Shown: in pieces, positions 1 to 9,190 of the stretch | Position numbering within the stretch: the first letter of the stretch is position 1 | Layout: every line of letters starts with the position of its first letter | Assembly (NCBI GenBank): GCA_021323635.1 | Contig: JAJPKQ010000036.1 | Location: 1-64,000, forward strand | DNA length: 64,000 nt | Source of the DNA: a bacterium | Lineage (GTDB): Bacteria > Actinomycetota > Thermoleophilia > Solirubrobacterales > Solirubrobacteraceae | Reading direction: 5' to 3' | Made by a program: the position numbers and the translations under genes | The notes under the pieces: model-generated | What the model was told of the DNA's origin: nothing | The model's database searches: none | What the model saw: the letters and a program-made list of their open reading frames with translations, nothing else

Positions 1-1
1 C

Positions 2-193
2 GCGCGCGAAGCAAAGGGCGACTCTCAGGAAGCGCTCGCCTTTCATGCTGGGATCACGACCGGCACCCTGCAGCGCCTTGAGCTCGGGCACTCCGACCCG
101 GCCTGGTCGACGGTCCGTGCGGTGGCCCGCGCCCTGGACCTCTCCCTGCGCGAGCTTGCGGCTGCCGTCGAAAGCGCCCGCGAGGGCAGCTGA
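2..193 (+). CDS. XRE-family HTH regulator, C-terminal part
   Basis: Open frame entering from the left edge and stopping at the TGA at 191-193. The 63 visible residues have the pattern of a Cro/C1 (XRE) helix-turn-helix: a KGDSQEALAFHAGI turn, TLQRLELGHSDP, then ALDLSLRELAAAVE. This matches the second half of the DNA-binding fold, so a small DNA-binding regulator is likely. The start and any other domain lie outside the window. The target cannot be told from the sequence. Confidence 0.7.
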   Translation, partial: AREAKGDSQEALAFHAGITTGTLQRLELGHSDPAWSTVRAVARALDLSLRELAAAVESAREGS

Positions 194-214
194 GCCAGGG
201 CCGCGCCGCACCGC

Positions 215-220
215 TACCTT
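215..220 (+). promoter_or_regulatory. -10 box of rnz (leaderless)
   Basis: TACCTT lies 6 nt before the GTG at 227 with no Shine-Dalgarno between. It fits the TANNNT boxes placed 6-10 nt before many start codons in this window. Confidence 0.4.
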
Positions 221-226
221 CTGCAC

Positions 227-1231
227 GTGGACCTCTCGATCTTCTTTGCCGGCACCGGCGGCTCAGCGCCCTCCGCGCGCCGCGGGATGCCCGCCATGCT
301 TCTGCGCCGGGGCGGCGAGCGCCTGCTCTTTGACTGTGGCGAGGGCACGCAGCGGCAGCTGGTGCGCTCGATCGGGCTGCTCGATCTCGACGCGATCTTC
401 ATCACCCACTTTCACGCCGACCACTGGCTGGGCCTACCCGGGCTGCTGAAGACCTATGCCCTGCGCGAGCGCTCCGCACCGCTCTCGATCTACGGTCCGC
501 CGGGCCTGCGCGAGGTGATGGCCGCTGTGCGCTTCATCTACGGCCGACTGCCCTATCCGCTGGGACTGCACGAGCTGCAGCCGCTGCAGCCCACAGAGCG
601 CAACGGCTACACGGTGACCGCGGTGCCGGTCACGCATCGCCGCCAGCGCGCCTTCGGCTACGCCGTCGTCGAGGAGGGGAGGCCGGGTGAATTCGACCCG
701 CAGGCGGCGGCTGCGCTCGGCATCAGGCCCGGGCCCGACTTCGGTCGCCTGCAGCGCGGCGAGGTTGTCGACGGGGTGCGCCCCGAGCAGGTGATGGGGC
801 CGCCACGGCAGGGGCGCAAGGTTGTGATCTCCGGCGACACCGCGCCCTGCCAGGCGCTCGCAGCAGCCGCTCACCAGGCCGACCTCCTGATCCATGAGGC
901 GACCTTCCTCGAGGAGGATGCAGAGCGCGCGCGCGAGACCGAGCACTCGACCGCACGCCAGGCGGCGCTGCTGGCCAGCGAGGCGCAGGCGCGGATGCTT
1001 GCGCTCGTGCACATCTCCGGACGCTACCCGCCGCGGCTGCTGCGCGAGGAGGCTCGCGCCTGCTTCCCGGGCGCGCTCACGCCGCGTGACTTCGACCTGA
1101 TCGAGATTCCCTTCCCGGAGCGCGGCGAGCCGCGGATGATCGCCTTTGAGAAAGCGCGCACCGCGCAGGTGCCCGATCAAGAGCCCGGTGCGAGGCCCGG
1201 CGCGGCGGGCGCTTGCGCCGCAGCGCAATAG
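227..1231 (+). CDS. rnz: Ribonuclease Z
   Basis: Metallo-beta-lactamase-fold endonuclease that cuts 3' trailers from tRNA precursors. The zinc motif THFHADH is at about residues 59-65. SGDT (about 204-207), a HEATF motif and the late LVHISGRY histidine supply further metal ligands, and the segment around residues 146-180 fits the family's flexible-arm region. The 334 residues match the usual 300-330, plus a low-complexity tail after about residue 310. GTG 227 is chosen because the protein begins directly with the first beta strand and a -10 box sits 6 nt upstream. It is followed by the pyr operon leader. Confidence 0.93.
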   Translation: MDLSIFFAGTGGSAPSARRGMPAMLLRRGGERLLFDCGEGTQRQLVRSIGLLDLDAIFITHFHADHWLGLPGLLKTYALRERSAPLSIYGPPGLREVMAAVRFIYGRLPYPLGLHELQPLQPTERNGYTVTAVPVTHRRQRAFGYAVVEEGRPGEFDPQAAAALGIRPGPDFGRLQRGEVVDGVRPEQVMGPPRQGRKVVISGDTAPCQALAAAAHQADLLIHEATFLEEDAERARETEHSTARQAALLASEAQARMLALVHISGRYPPRLLREEARACFPGALTPRDFDLIEIPFPERGEPRMIAFEKARTAQVPDQEPGARPGAAGACAAAQ

Positions 1232-1257
1232 GGCCGCGCGAGCGCCGGGCCAGCTGG

Positions 1258-1263
1258 TAGAGT
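1258..1263 (+). promoter_or_regulatory. -10 box of the pyr operon
   Basis: TAGAGT just downstream of rnz. A transcript from here would start near 1270, right at the 5' arm of the PyrR hairpin, which makes the placement convincing. No clear -35 is visible. Confidence 0.5.
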
Positions 1264-1273
1264 CTCCACGACG

Positions 1274-1306
1274 TCCTTTAACGCGGTCCAGCGAGGCCAG
1301 AAGGAG
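1274..1306 (+). promoter_or_regulatory. PyrR-binding RNA hairpin masking the pyrR RBS
   Basis: The loop GGTCCAGCGAGGCC at 1285-1298 closely follows the PyrR recognition consensus ARUCCNGNGAGGYU. Below it TCCTT (1274-1278) pairs perfectly with AAGGA (1301-1305), which is the Shine-Dalgarno AAGGAG of pyrR. There is no T-run, so this is not a transcription attenuator. PyrR bound with UMP/UTP would be expected to hold the ribosome-binding site closed, as described for mycobacterial pyr leaders. It probably controls the whole coupled operon downstream. Confidence 0.8.
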
Positions 1307-1311
1307 CAACT

Positions 1312-1869
1312 CTGAGCACCGATAAGAAAGTTGTGCTGCGCGAGCGCGAGATGAGCAGTGCTCTGGTCCGCATCGCACACGAGATCGCGGAGCGCAATAC
1401 CGAGGGACCTGCGCCCGCGCTTGTGGGCATCCATCGGCGGGGCGTCTTCCTGGCCCGCCGCCTGCGCGAGACGCTCAACGCGCTGCTGGAGGAGGCGGTC
1501 CCCTACGGCGAGCTCGACATCGGCCTCTATCGCGACGATCTGGCGGTGCGCGGCCTTGCGCCCGTCGTCTACGCATCAAGCATCGAGTTCGACCCGACCG
1601 GGCGCACGGTGGTGATCGTCGACGATGTCCTCTACACGGGTCGCACCGTCCGCGCTGCGATCGATGCGCTGTTTGACTTCGGGCGACCCGGGCGGGTGCA
1701 GCTTGCCGTCCTCGTCGACCGCGGGCACCGCGAGCTGCCGATCCGGCCCGACTATGTCGGAAAGAACATCCCGACAGCGCGTAGCGAGCACGTCGCGGTG
1801 GCCCTTGCCGAGCTCGATCGCGCCGACGAGGTGCTGATCAGACGCCGATCGCCGCTTTCGCATGCCTGA
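1312..1869 (+). CDS. pyrR: Bifunctional pyr operon regulator / uracil phosphoribosyltransferase PyrR
   Basis: RNA-binding regulator of pyrimidine genes with uracil phosphoribosyltransferase activity. The PRPP loop VVIVDDVLYTGRT is clear, as are RIAHEIAERN near the start and LVDRGHRELPIRPDYVGKNIPT at the end. GTG 1333 is the first canonical start, but the only good Shine-Dalgarno (AAGGAG, 1301-1306) is 26 nt from it. It is 5 nt from an in-frame CTG at 1312, which would give the extra residues STDKKVV usual in this family, so I favour CTG. It overlaps pyrB by 8 nt and is the first gene of the operon. Confidence 0.92.
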   Translation: MSTDKKVVLREREMSSALVRIAHEIAERNTEGPAPALVGIHRRGVFLARRLRETLNALLEEAVPYGELDIGLYRDDLAVRGLAPVVYASSIEFDPTGRTVVIVDDVLYTGRTVRAAIDALFDFGRPGRVQLAVLVDRGHRELPIRPDYVGKNIPTARSEHVAVALAELDRADEVLIRRRSPLSHA

Positions 1870-2818
1870 GCCTCCTCAGCTGACCATGCGCCATCTGCTC
1901 TCGATGGACGCCCTCGAGCGCGCGCAGATCGAGCGCCTGCTCGAGCGCGCCGAGAGCTTCGAGCAGCTTGCGCAGCGCCCTGTGAAGAAGGTTCCTGCGC
2001 TGCGCGGCAAGACCGTGCTCAACCTCTTCTTCGAGCCCTCGACGCGCACGCGCGCCTCCTTCGAGCTGGCCGCGAAGCGCCTCTCGGCTGATGTCATCAA
2101 CTTCAGCGCTGCCGGCTCGAGCCTCGAGAAGGGCGAGTCGCTGAAGGACACGATCCTGACCCTCAACGCCCAGCAGCCCGATGTGATCGTCGTTCGCTCG
2201 CCCCATGTCGGCGCAGCCGAGCTCGTGCGCTCGTGGACCAGCGCAGCGGTGGTCAATGCGGGCGATGGCACGCACGAGCATCCGACCCAGGCGCTGCTCG
2301 ACCTCTACACCCTCAGGCGCTGCTTCGGCCATGTGGAGGGCCTGTCGGTGTGGATCGTCGGCGACGTCGCCCACTCGCGCGTGGCCCGCTCGAACATCAT
2401 CGCCCTGCAGAAGCTCGGCGCAAGCGTCACCCTGTGCGGGCCGCCCACCCTGATCCCACCCGGCATCGAGGCGCTCGGTGCCACGGTGCGCTACAGCCTC
2501 GACGATCTCCATCAGGCCGATGTCATCTACGCCCTGCGCCTGCAGCGCGAGCGCATCGACCAGCTGCCGCTGCCATCGCTGCGCGAGTATGCGGCCTGCT
2601 TTCAGATCGACGAAAGGCGCCTGGGGTCACGTCAGGTTGTCCTGCACCCCGGCCCCGTCAATCGCGGCGTCGAGCTCTCCAGCGCTGTCATCGACTCCCC
2701 CCAATCGCGCATCGGCGCGCAGGTGCAGGCTGGCATCCTGGTGCGCATGGCGGTCCTCTACGAGCTGCTTGCGCCGGCGCCCGCGCCGCAGCAGGCAAAC
2801 GTGCGGGAGATCGCATGA
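1862..2818 (+). CDS. pyrB: Aspartate carbamoyltransferase catalytic chain
   Basis: Joins carbamoyl phosphate and aspartate, the first committed step to UMP. The carbamoyl-phosphate loop STRTR is at residues 60-64 inside FFEPSTRTRASFE; HPTQALLDLYTL and HPGPVNRGVELSS carry further substrate contacts. 318 residues is typical. ATG 1862 overlaps the end of pyrR; ATG 1886 (MRHLLSMD) matches the usual family start and is an alternative. No regulatory chain pyrI is present, as is normal outside enterobacteria and archaea. ATGA overlap with pyrC. Confidence 0.97.
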   Translation: MPEPPQLTMRHLLSMDALERAQIERLLERAESFEQLAQRPVKKVPALRGKTVLNLFFEPSTRTRASFELAAKRLSADVINFSAAGSSLEKGESLKDTILTLNAQQPDVIVVRSPHVGAAELVRSWTSAAVVNAGDGTHEHPTQALLDLYTLRRCFGHVEGLSVWIVGDVAHSRVARSNIIALQKLGASVTLCGPPTLIPPGIEALGATVRYSLDDLHQADVIYALRLQRERIDQLPLPSLREYAACFQIDERRLGSRQVVLHPGPVNRGVELSSAVIDSPQSRIGAQVQAGILVRMAVLYELLAPAPAPQQANVREIA

Positions 2819-4164
2819 GCGGCGCGCCGCAGCTGACCACTGCCGCCCGCGATCCCGCAAGCGTGCTCTTCAGCGACGTCCGTGCGCTGGACCCGCGCGC
2901 AGGGATACAGGCGCGCTGTGACCTGCTGGTGAGTCACGGCGAGATCGCCGCCATCGGCGAGCCCGGGACGATCTCCCCGGGCGAGGATGCCGAGCTGATC
3001 GATGGTCGCGGAGAGCTGCAGCTGTTCCCCGCCTTCTTCGACCCGCATGTTCATCTGCGCGTTCCCGGCCAGGAGCACAAGGAGGATCTTGAGACGGGCA
3101 CACGCGCTGCCGCCGCGGGCGGCTTCTGCGCTGTGATCGCGATGCCCAACACCGATCCGCCGATCGACAGCGCGCCGATCCTGCGCTCGCTGCACGAGCT
3201 TGCCGCACAGGAGGCGCGCGTCGCGGTGGGCTTCCTGCCGGCGATCTCCAAGGGACTGCGCGGCGCCGAGCTGACCGAGATGGTTGAGCTGAGAGCGGCC
3301 GGGGCGCTCGGCTTCAGCGATGACGGCAGGCCCGTCGCAGACGCTGGGCTGCTGCGCGACGCCATGCGTTATCAGCGCCTCGCGGGCGGGGTGCTCGCGC
3401 TGCACGAGGAGGAGCTCTCGCTGGCAGCCGGCGGCGTGATGCGCGAGGGGCCGACAGCCGCGCGCCTGGGCCTGCGTGGGATCCCCGCGCTTGCCGAGGC
3501 GACGATGGTCGCGCGCGACGCAGCGCTCGCGCTCGCGGAGGACGCACGCGTGCACTTCCAGCATCTCTCCTGTGAGGGCTCGCTTGCCGCGCTTGCAGCG
3601 CACAAGTCGATCGGCGCGCAGCTGAGCGCGGAGGTGACGCCGCACCATCTGCTGCTCTGCGACGAGGATCTGCTGGGGCTGGAGACCGCGCTGAAGGTGA
3701 ACCCGCCGCTGGCAAGCGCCGCCGATCGCAGCGCGCTGCGATCGGCGCTGCGCGAGGGCCTGATCGACTGCATCGCCACCGATCATGCTCCGCACGCGCG
3801 CGAGGAGAAGGAGGTTCCGATCGAGCAGGCGCCGTTTGGCAGCACCGGGCTGGAGACCGCCTTTGCGGCGCTCTACAGCGAGCTGGTCCTGCCCGGCGAG
3901 CTTGCGCTGAGCAGGCTGATCGAGGCGTTGACCGCGGGAGCCGAGCTCTTCGGCCTTCCCGTACCCACCATCGCCCGGGGGGCGCCCGCAAACCTCGCGC
4001 TGGTCGATCTGCAGGCGCACTGGGTGGCGGGCGAGCAGGGCTGGGAGAGTCGCGCGGCCAACTGCTGCCTGGCCGGTCGCCCCCTGCGGGGGCGCGTGCT
4101 GATGACGCTTGCCGGCGGCACCGTCGCCTACCGCGAGCGAAGCTTTGCGATGGTGGCGCTGTGA
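2815..4164 (+). CDS. pyrC: Dihydroorotase
   Basis: Amidohydrolase that cyclises carbamoyl aspartate to dihydroorotate. The zinc motif DPHVHLRVPG is at about residues 79-88, followed by GFSDDGRPVAD, further histidines in LALHEEE and TPHHLLL, and CIATDHAPH with the catalytic aspartate. Length (449) and motifs are those of class I dihydroorotase. The start ATG 2815 overlaps the pyrB stop; the frame stays open upstream, but that part is the shadow of pyrB. Confidence 0.96.
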   Translation: MSGAPQLTTAARDPASVLFSDVRALDPRAGIQARCDLLVSHGEIAAIGEPGTISPGEDAELIDGRGELQLFPAFFDPHVHLRVPGQEHKEDLETGTRAAAAGGFCAVIAMPNTDPPIDSAPILRSLHELAAQEARVAVGFLPAISKGLRGAELTEMVELRAAGALGFSDDGRPVADAGLLRDAMRYQRLAGGVLALHEEELSLAAGGVMREGPTAARLGLRGIPALAEATMVARDAALALAEDARVHFQHLSCEGSLAALAAHKSIGAQLSAEVTPHHLLLCDEDLLGLETALKVNPPLASAADRSALRSALREGLIDCIATDHAPHAREEKEVPIEQAPFGSTGLETAFAALYSELVLPGELALSRLIEALTAGAELFGLPVPTIARGAPANLALVDLQAHWVAGEQGWESRAANCCLAGRPLRGRVLMTLAGGTVAYRERSFAMVAL

Positions 4165-4733
4165 GCAGCGGGAGGGCAGGCGCACCGGCTGCTCGCAGCG
4201 ACGGTGCTCCGGCGCAGTTGGCGCGCGAGCGCGCGGCGCTGCTGGTGATCGACATCCAGGAGGCCTTCCGCGCCTACCGCTGCTTCAGTCGCGTCGCGCG
4301 CGGCGCAGGGCGCCTGCTTGCCGGGGCGCGCATCCTCTCCATCGCCCCGATCGTGACCGAGCAGTACCCGCGTGGGCTGGGGCCGACCGTGCCTGAGCTT
4401 CAGCTTGGCGCGCACAGCGCCCTCCAGAAGCTTGCCTTCTCGGCCGCACACGCCGAGGGCTTTGCGCTCGGCGGCGCCGACCAGGCGATCGTCTGCGGGC
4501 TGGAGACCCACGTCTGCGTGGCTCAGAGCGTGCTGGACCTGCTCGCAGGAGGCATCCAGGTCTTCCTCGTTGCCGATGCGTGCGGCTCGCGCAACGAGTC
4601 CGACCACGAGCTTGCCCTGCGCCGGCTGGAGCAGGCCGGGGCGATACCGACCAGCGTCGAGGCCGTCCTCTTCGAGCTGATCGGCGGCGCGCAGGCTCCG
4701 GAGTTCAAGGCGATCCAAGGTCTGATCAAGTGA
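4161..4733 (+). CDS. Isochorismatase-family cysteine hydrolase
   Basis: Compact 190-residue cysteine hydrolase. The catalytic aspartate is in LVIDIQEAF, a lysine is in ALQKLAFS, and the nucleophile cysteine is in GLETHVCVAQSV. TEQYPRGLGPTVPEL is typical of the ISOC2/YcaC branch rather than classical nicotinamidase. The substrate is unknown. It overlaps pyrC by GTGA and carA by GTGA, so it is co-translated inside the pyr operon although no pyrimidine-synthesis step needs it. A role in pyrimidine salvage or in removing a damaged metabolite is only a guess. Confidence 0.85.
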   Translation: MSSGRAGAPAARSDGAPAQLARERAALLVIDIQEAFRAYRCFSRVARGAGRLLAGARILSIAPIVTEQYPRGLGPTVPELQLGAHSALQKLAFSAAHAEGFALGGADQAIVCGLETHVCVAQSVLDLLAGGIQVFLVADACGSRNESDHELALRRLEQAGAIPTSVEAVLFELIGGAQAPEFKAIQGLIK

Positions 4734-6004
4734 GGGCGGCGAGGCCTCACGAGGACCAGCAGCCGAGCGAGCAGCACGGCTACGTATTGCTCGAGGACGG
4801 CGCCCGCTTTGACGGTATAGCCTGCGCGGCGCCCGCTGAGGCCGTCGGCGAAGTCGTCTTCACGACGACGATGTCCGGCTATCAGGAGTCCTTCAGCGAC
4901 CCCTCCTTCGCGGGCCAGCTGATCGCTTTCACCTATCCCCACATCGGCAACTACGGAACGGCCGCCGGCGCAATGGAGTCAACGCGCCCCTGGGCGCGCG
5001 GAGCGATCATGCGCGCGGCTCGCAACCTGCCCGCTGCGCAAGGTGGCGAGGGCTGGCTGGACTGGCTGCGATCGCGCGGCATCCCCGCGCTCACCGATGT
5101 CGATACGCGCGCTCTGGTGCGCCACATCCGCAGCGCAGGCGCGATGCGCGGAGGCATCTTCTCGGCGGCGACCAGCGAGCAGCGGGCGCAGGAGCTGATT
5201 GCCGCCGAGCCGCCGATGAGCGGACGCAACCTGGCCACGGAGGTGTGCGTGAGCGAGCCGCTGCCGATCGCAGACCTCGCTGCGCTTGAAGCCCACCTCT
5301 GCGCCGGTGGGGCAAGCCGCGAGCGCCGGGGCGAGGAGGTCTCCGATGAGCGGGTGCGAGCGCGTGCCAGGGGAGGCGGCGAGGGCCCACTGATCGCGGT
5401 CCTCGACACCGGCGTGAAAGCATCGATCCTGCGCACGCTGCTGGCCGCCGGCGCGAGCCTCATCCTCTATCCCTACAGCACCCCTGCGGAGGAGATCCTC
5501 GCCGACGGCGCGGAGGCCCTGCTGCTTGCCAACGGCCCGGGTGACCCCGGCGCTGTGCCCGAGGCGGTGGAGCGCATCCGAGCGCTGATCGGGCGGATCC
5601 CGCTCTTTGGCATCTGCCTGGGCCACCAGCTTCTCTGCCGCGCGATCGGCCTTGAGACCTTCAAGCTGCCATTCGGCCACCGCGGCGCAAACCACCCGGT
5701 GAAGGATCTGCGCAGCGGGCGCATAGCGATCACCTCCCAGAACCACGGCTTCGCGGTGCTCGCCTGCGCGGGCGCCGAGCGCCTGGAGCGCGATGAGCCG
5801 CTTGAGCTGCAGACCGAGCTCGGCGCCGCGCGGCTGACGCACGTCAACCTCTACGACCGCACGATCGAGGGCGTCGAGCTGCTCGATGCGCCCGCCGCCG
5901 CTGTCCAGTACCACCCGGAGGCAGGGCCCGGGCCGCACGACAGCCTCTACATCTTCGAGGAGATCCTCGCCCTTGCGGAGGGCTCCAGGAAGGACGCTCG
6001 CTAG
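4730..6004 (+). CDS. carA: Carbamoyl-phosphate synthase small chain (glutaminase)
   Basis: Releases ammonia from glutamine for CarB. The N-terminal CPSase domain begins at GYVLLEDGARFDG and includes TTTMSGYQES. A class I glutamine amidotransferase follows, with LFGICLGHQL (nucleophile cysteine near residue 296) and QYHPEAGPGPHDS (His/Glu). At 424 residues it is about 40 longer than usual: there are roughly 15 extra N-terminal residues and a charged linker (SRERRGEEVSDERVRARARG) between the domains. The start GTG 4730 overlaps the previous stop; carB begins one base after the carA stop. Confidence 0.96.
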   Translation: MRAARPHEDQQPSEQHGYVLLEDGARFDGIACAAPAEAVGEVVFTTTMSGYQESFSDPSFAGQLIAFTYPHIGNYGTAAGAMESTRPWARGAIMRAARNLPAAQGGEGWLDWLRSRGIPALTDVDTRALVRHIRSAGAMRGGIFSAATSEQRAQELIAAEPPMSGRNLATEVCVSEPLPIADLAALEAHLCAGGASRERRGEEVSDERVRARARGGGEGPLIAVLDTGVKASILRTLLAAGASLILYPYSTPAEEILADGAEALLLANGPGDPGAVPEAVERIRALIGRIPLFGICLGHQLLCRAIGLETFKLPFGHRGANHPVKDLRSGRIAITSQNHGFAVLACAGAERLERDEPLELQTELGAARLTHVNLYDRTIEGVELLDAPAAAVQYHPEAGPGPHDSLYIFEEILALAEGSRKDAR

Positions 6005-9000
6005 ATGCCAAGGCGCCGCGACCTGCGCAAGATCCTGATCCTCGGCTCGGGCCTGATCGTGATCGGGCAGGCGGCGGAGTTCGACTACTCCGGCGCCCAG
6101 GCCTGCCGGGTGCTGCGCTCCGAGGGCTATGAGGTGGTGCTCGTGAACTCCAATCCGGCGACGATCATGACCGACCCAGAGCTTGCTGACCGCACCTACA
6201 TCGAGCCCCTCACGGCCGACGCGGTGGCTGCGGTGATCGAGCGCGAGCGCCCGGATGCGCTGTTGCCCACGCTCGGCGGCCAGACCGCCCTCAACCTAGC
6301 CAAGGAGCTTGCCGAGTCGGGCCTGCTCGACCAGCGCTCCGTCGAGCTGATCGGCGCCCGGCTGGATGCGATCGCCACCGCTGAGGATCGCGAGCTTTTC
6401 CGGGAGGCGATGGCGCGCGCAGGGCTTGCGATGCCGCGCTCCGCGGTCGTCTCCACGCTGGCGCAGGCGCTTGCGGAGGCCGAGGGGCTGGGGCTGCCGC
6501 TGATCGTTCGCCCGGCCTTCACGCTGGGCGGCCGCGGCGGGGGGATCGCGCGCGACCGCGATGAGCTGGCGGAGATCGTCGCCCACGGGCTTGAGGTCTC
6601 GCCGATCTCTCAGGTGCTGCTCGACCAGTCGGTGCTCGGCTGGGGCGAGTTCGAGCTGGAGGTGATGCGGGACGCAAACGACAACGCGCTTGTCGTCTGC
6701 TCGATCGAGAACGTGGATCCGATGGGCGTCCACACCGGCGACTCCGTCACGGTCGCCCCGCAGCAGACGCTCTCAGACCGCCTCTATCAGCGGCTGCGCG
6801 ACCAAGCGCTGGCGGTGATTCGCGCCGTCGGGGTGGAGACCGGCGGCTCCAACGTGCAGTTTGCGGTCAACCCGGCCAGCGAGGAGATCCTCGTGATCGA
6901 GATGAACCCGCGCGTCTCGCGCTCCTCAGCGCTTGCCTCCAAGGCCACCGGCTTCCCGATTGCAAAGATCGCCGCGCGCCTGGCGGTCGGCTACACGCTC
7001 GAGGAGATCCCCAACGACATCACCGGCGTCACACCGGCAAGCTTCGAGCCCGCGCTCGACTACGTGGTCGTCAAGTTCCCGCGCTTTGCCTTCGAGAAGT
7101 TCCCCGGCGCAGACGAGCGGCTCTCCACGCACATGAAGTCCGTGGGCGAGGTGATGGCGATCGGCCGCACCTTCGCGCAGGCCTTCGCCAAGGCGCTGCG
7201 CTCGCGCGAGCTGGACCGCGTGGCAGATCTCTCCGAGCGCTCCACCGAGCAGCTGCTCGGCGCGATCGCGGTGCCGCACGCAGAGCGCTATGACGCGATT
7301 CTCGAGCTCTTCCGCCGCGGCGCCGACTGCGCGGAGGTCGCGCAGCGCACGGCGATCAACGAGTGGTTCCTGGGGGAGCTGCGGATGCTTGCCCGCGACC
7401 CGCGCCGGGCTCAGCGGGGCGCGCGCTGCTACCGCTCCGTGGACACCTGCGCGGCCGAGTTCCCGGCCCGCACGCCCTACTACTACTCCTGCTTTGAGCA
7501 GCGCGCCGAGGATGAGATCATCCCCGCAGAGCGCTCCACGGTCGTCGTGCTGGGGGCCGGGCCCAACCGCATCGGGCAGGGGATTGAGTTCGACTACTGC
7601 TGCGTGCATGCGGCGCTGACCGTACGCGAATGCGGGCGCGAGGCGGTGATGATCAACTGCAACCCGGAGACCGTCTCGACTGACTACGACACCTCCGACC
7701 GCCTTTACTTCGAGCCCCTCACGCTCGAGGACGTGCTTGCGGTGATCGAGCGCGAGCGACGCCTGGAGGGCGTGATCGTGCAGTTCGGCGGTCAGACGCC
7801 GCTGCGGCTCGCGGCCGGCCTCGACGCCGCCGGCGTGCCGCTGCTTGGCACGGGCGTCGAGGCGATCGATCTGGCCGAGGACCGCAGCCGCTTCTCGGCG
7901 CTGCTGGGGGAGCTCGGCTACAAGGCGCCTGCCTACGCCAGCGCCTCCTCGATCGAGGAGGCGCTCGAGCGCGCGCAGGCGGTCGGCTTTCCGCTGATCG
8001 TGCGCCCCTCATACGTCCTTGGCGGGCGGGCGATGGAGATCGTCTACACGCCTGAGCAGCTTGCCGGCTACCTGCGCCGAGAGGGCGCCGATCGCTCCGG
8101 CAGGATCTACCTGGATCGCTTCCTTGAGCGCGCGATCGAGGTCGACGTGGATGCGCTCTGCGACCGCGAGCAGACGTGGATCGGCGGCATCATGCAGCAT
8201 GTCGAGGAGGCGGGGGTGCACTCCGGGGACTCCGCCTGCGTGCTTCCGCCGCACTCCCTCGACGAGGGCATGATCGAGCAGATCCGCTCCGCCACCCGCG
8301 CGATCGCGCGCGGGCTTGGGGTGGTGGGCCTGCTGAACGTGCAATACGCGGTCCACGATGGCGAGCTGCACGTGATCGAGGCCAACCCGCGCGCCTCGCG
8401 GACAGTCCCGTTCGTATCGAAGGCGATCGGCATCCCGCTCGCAAAGGCCGCCTGTCGGGTGATGCTCGGCGAGCGCATCGCAGAGCTCGGCCTGCCCACC
8501 GAGCGCGAGGGGCTGGGGGGCGGCTCCCATGTCTTTGTCAAGGAGGCCGTGCTGCCCTTCGACCGCCTGCAGGGCTCAGACTCGCTGCTCGGCCCGGAGA
8601 TGCGCTCGACAGGAGAGGTGATGGGGATCGCCCGCGACTTTCCAAGCGCCTTTGCAAAGGCGCAGGCAGGCGCCGGCGTGCCGCTGCCCGGCCCCGGGGC
8701 GGCGGCCTTCATCTCGGTCACCGACGCCGACAAGGAGGCCGCTGGCGCACTGGCCCAGAGCCTGCACGATCTCGGCTTCAAGCTGCTTGCAACGCGCGGC
8801 ACCGCCGCCGCGATAGCGCGCATGGGCGTGCCCGTGACGCGCCTGCAGAAGATCGCCGAGGGCACCCCCAACGTGCTCGAGTGCGTCGAGCGGGGCGAGG
8901 TGTCGCTGATCATCAACACCCCCAGCGGCTCCGGTGCGCGCTCTGACGGCTGGGAGATCCGCCGCGCTGCTGTCGCCCATGGGATCCCCTGCCTGACGAC

Positions 9001-9190
9001 CCTTCCCGCGGCAGCCTCCGCGGTGCGGGCGATCGTCTCCGCATGCGTCAGCGGCAGGGAACGCGCGCCGGAGGTGGTCTCGCTCCAGGAGCTGCACGCG
9101 GATGAGGGCAGGTGCGCGCCAGGCAGCTCGCAGGCGCATGCACAGGAGCGCTCCGCGCTGCTTGGCTCCGGGAGCCCGCCAGCGCACTGA
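6005..9190 (+). CDS. carB: Carbamoyl-phosphate synthase large chain
   Basis: Makes carbamoyl phosphate from bicarbonate, ammonia and two ATP. The two homologous ATP-grasp halves are seen in the repeated starts [22 protein letters not shown] and [20 protein letters not shown], and in [18 protein letters not shown] and [20 protein letters not shown]-terminal MGS-like allosteric domain (about 900-1030) contains [17 protein letters not shown]. Length 1061 is standard. It is directly joined to carA, and its stop overlaps the pyrK start by one base. Confidence 0.98.
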   Translation: MPRRRDLRKILILGSGLIVIGQAAEFDYSGAQACRVLRSEGYEVVLVNSNPATIMTDPELADRTYIEPLTADAVAAVIERERPDALLPTLGGQTALNLAKELAESGLLDQRSVELIGARLDAIATAEDRELFREAMARAGLAMPRSAVVSTLAQALAEAEGLGLPLIVRPAFTLGGRGGGIARDRDELAEIVAHGLEVSPISQVLLDQSVLGWGEFELEVMRDANDNALVVCSIENVDPMGVHTGDSVTVAPQQTLSDRLYQRLRDQALAVIRAVGVETGGSNVQFAVNPASEEILVIEMNPRVSRSSALASKATGFPIAKIAARLAVGYTLEEIPNDITGVTPASFEPALDYVVVKFPRFAFEKFPGADERLSTHMKSVGEVMAIGRTFAQAFAKALRSRELDRVADLSERSTEQLLGAIAVPHAERYDAILELFRRGADCAEVAQRTAINEWFLGELRMLARDPRRAQRGARCYRSVDTCAAEFPARTPYYYSCFEQRAEDEIIPAERSTVVVLGAGPNRIGQGIEFDYCCVHAALTVRECGREAVMINCNPETVSTDYDTSDRLYFEPLTLEDVLAVIERERRLEGVIVQFGGQTPLRLAAGLDAAGVPLLGTGVEAIDLAEDRSRFSALLGELGYKAPAYASASSIEEALERAQAVGFPLIVRPSYVLGGRAMEIVYTPEQLAGYLRREGADRSGRIYLDRFLERAIEVDVDALCDREQTWIGGIMQHVEEAGVHSGDSACVLPPHSLDEGMIEQIRSATRAIARGLGVVGLLNVQYAVHDGELHVIEANPRASRTVPFVSKAIGIPLAKAACRVMLGERIAELGLPTEREGLGGGSHVFVKEAVLPFDRLQGSDSLLGPEMRSTGEVMGIARDFPSAFAKAQAGAGVPLPGPGAAAFISVTDADKEAAGALAQSLHDLGFKLLATRGTAAAIARMGVPVTRLQKIAEGTPNVLECVERGEVSLIINTPSGSGARSDGWEIRRAAVAHGIPCLTTLPAAASAVRAIVSACVSGRERAPEVVSLQELHADEGRCAPGSSQAHAQERSALLGSGSPPAH

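Noticed and set aside
1258-1311. Intrinsic transcription attenuator in the pyr leader
   Set aside because: There is no T-run after the hairpin and the stem covers the SD, so translational control fits better.
2758-4185. Long minus-strand open frame opposite pyrC (475 codons)
   Set aside because: No recognisable protein; it is the antisense shadow of a clear dihydroorotase in GC-rich DNA. The same holds for the long frames opposite carB (8576-10141), ftsK (42419-43972) and dapF/dapL.
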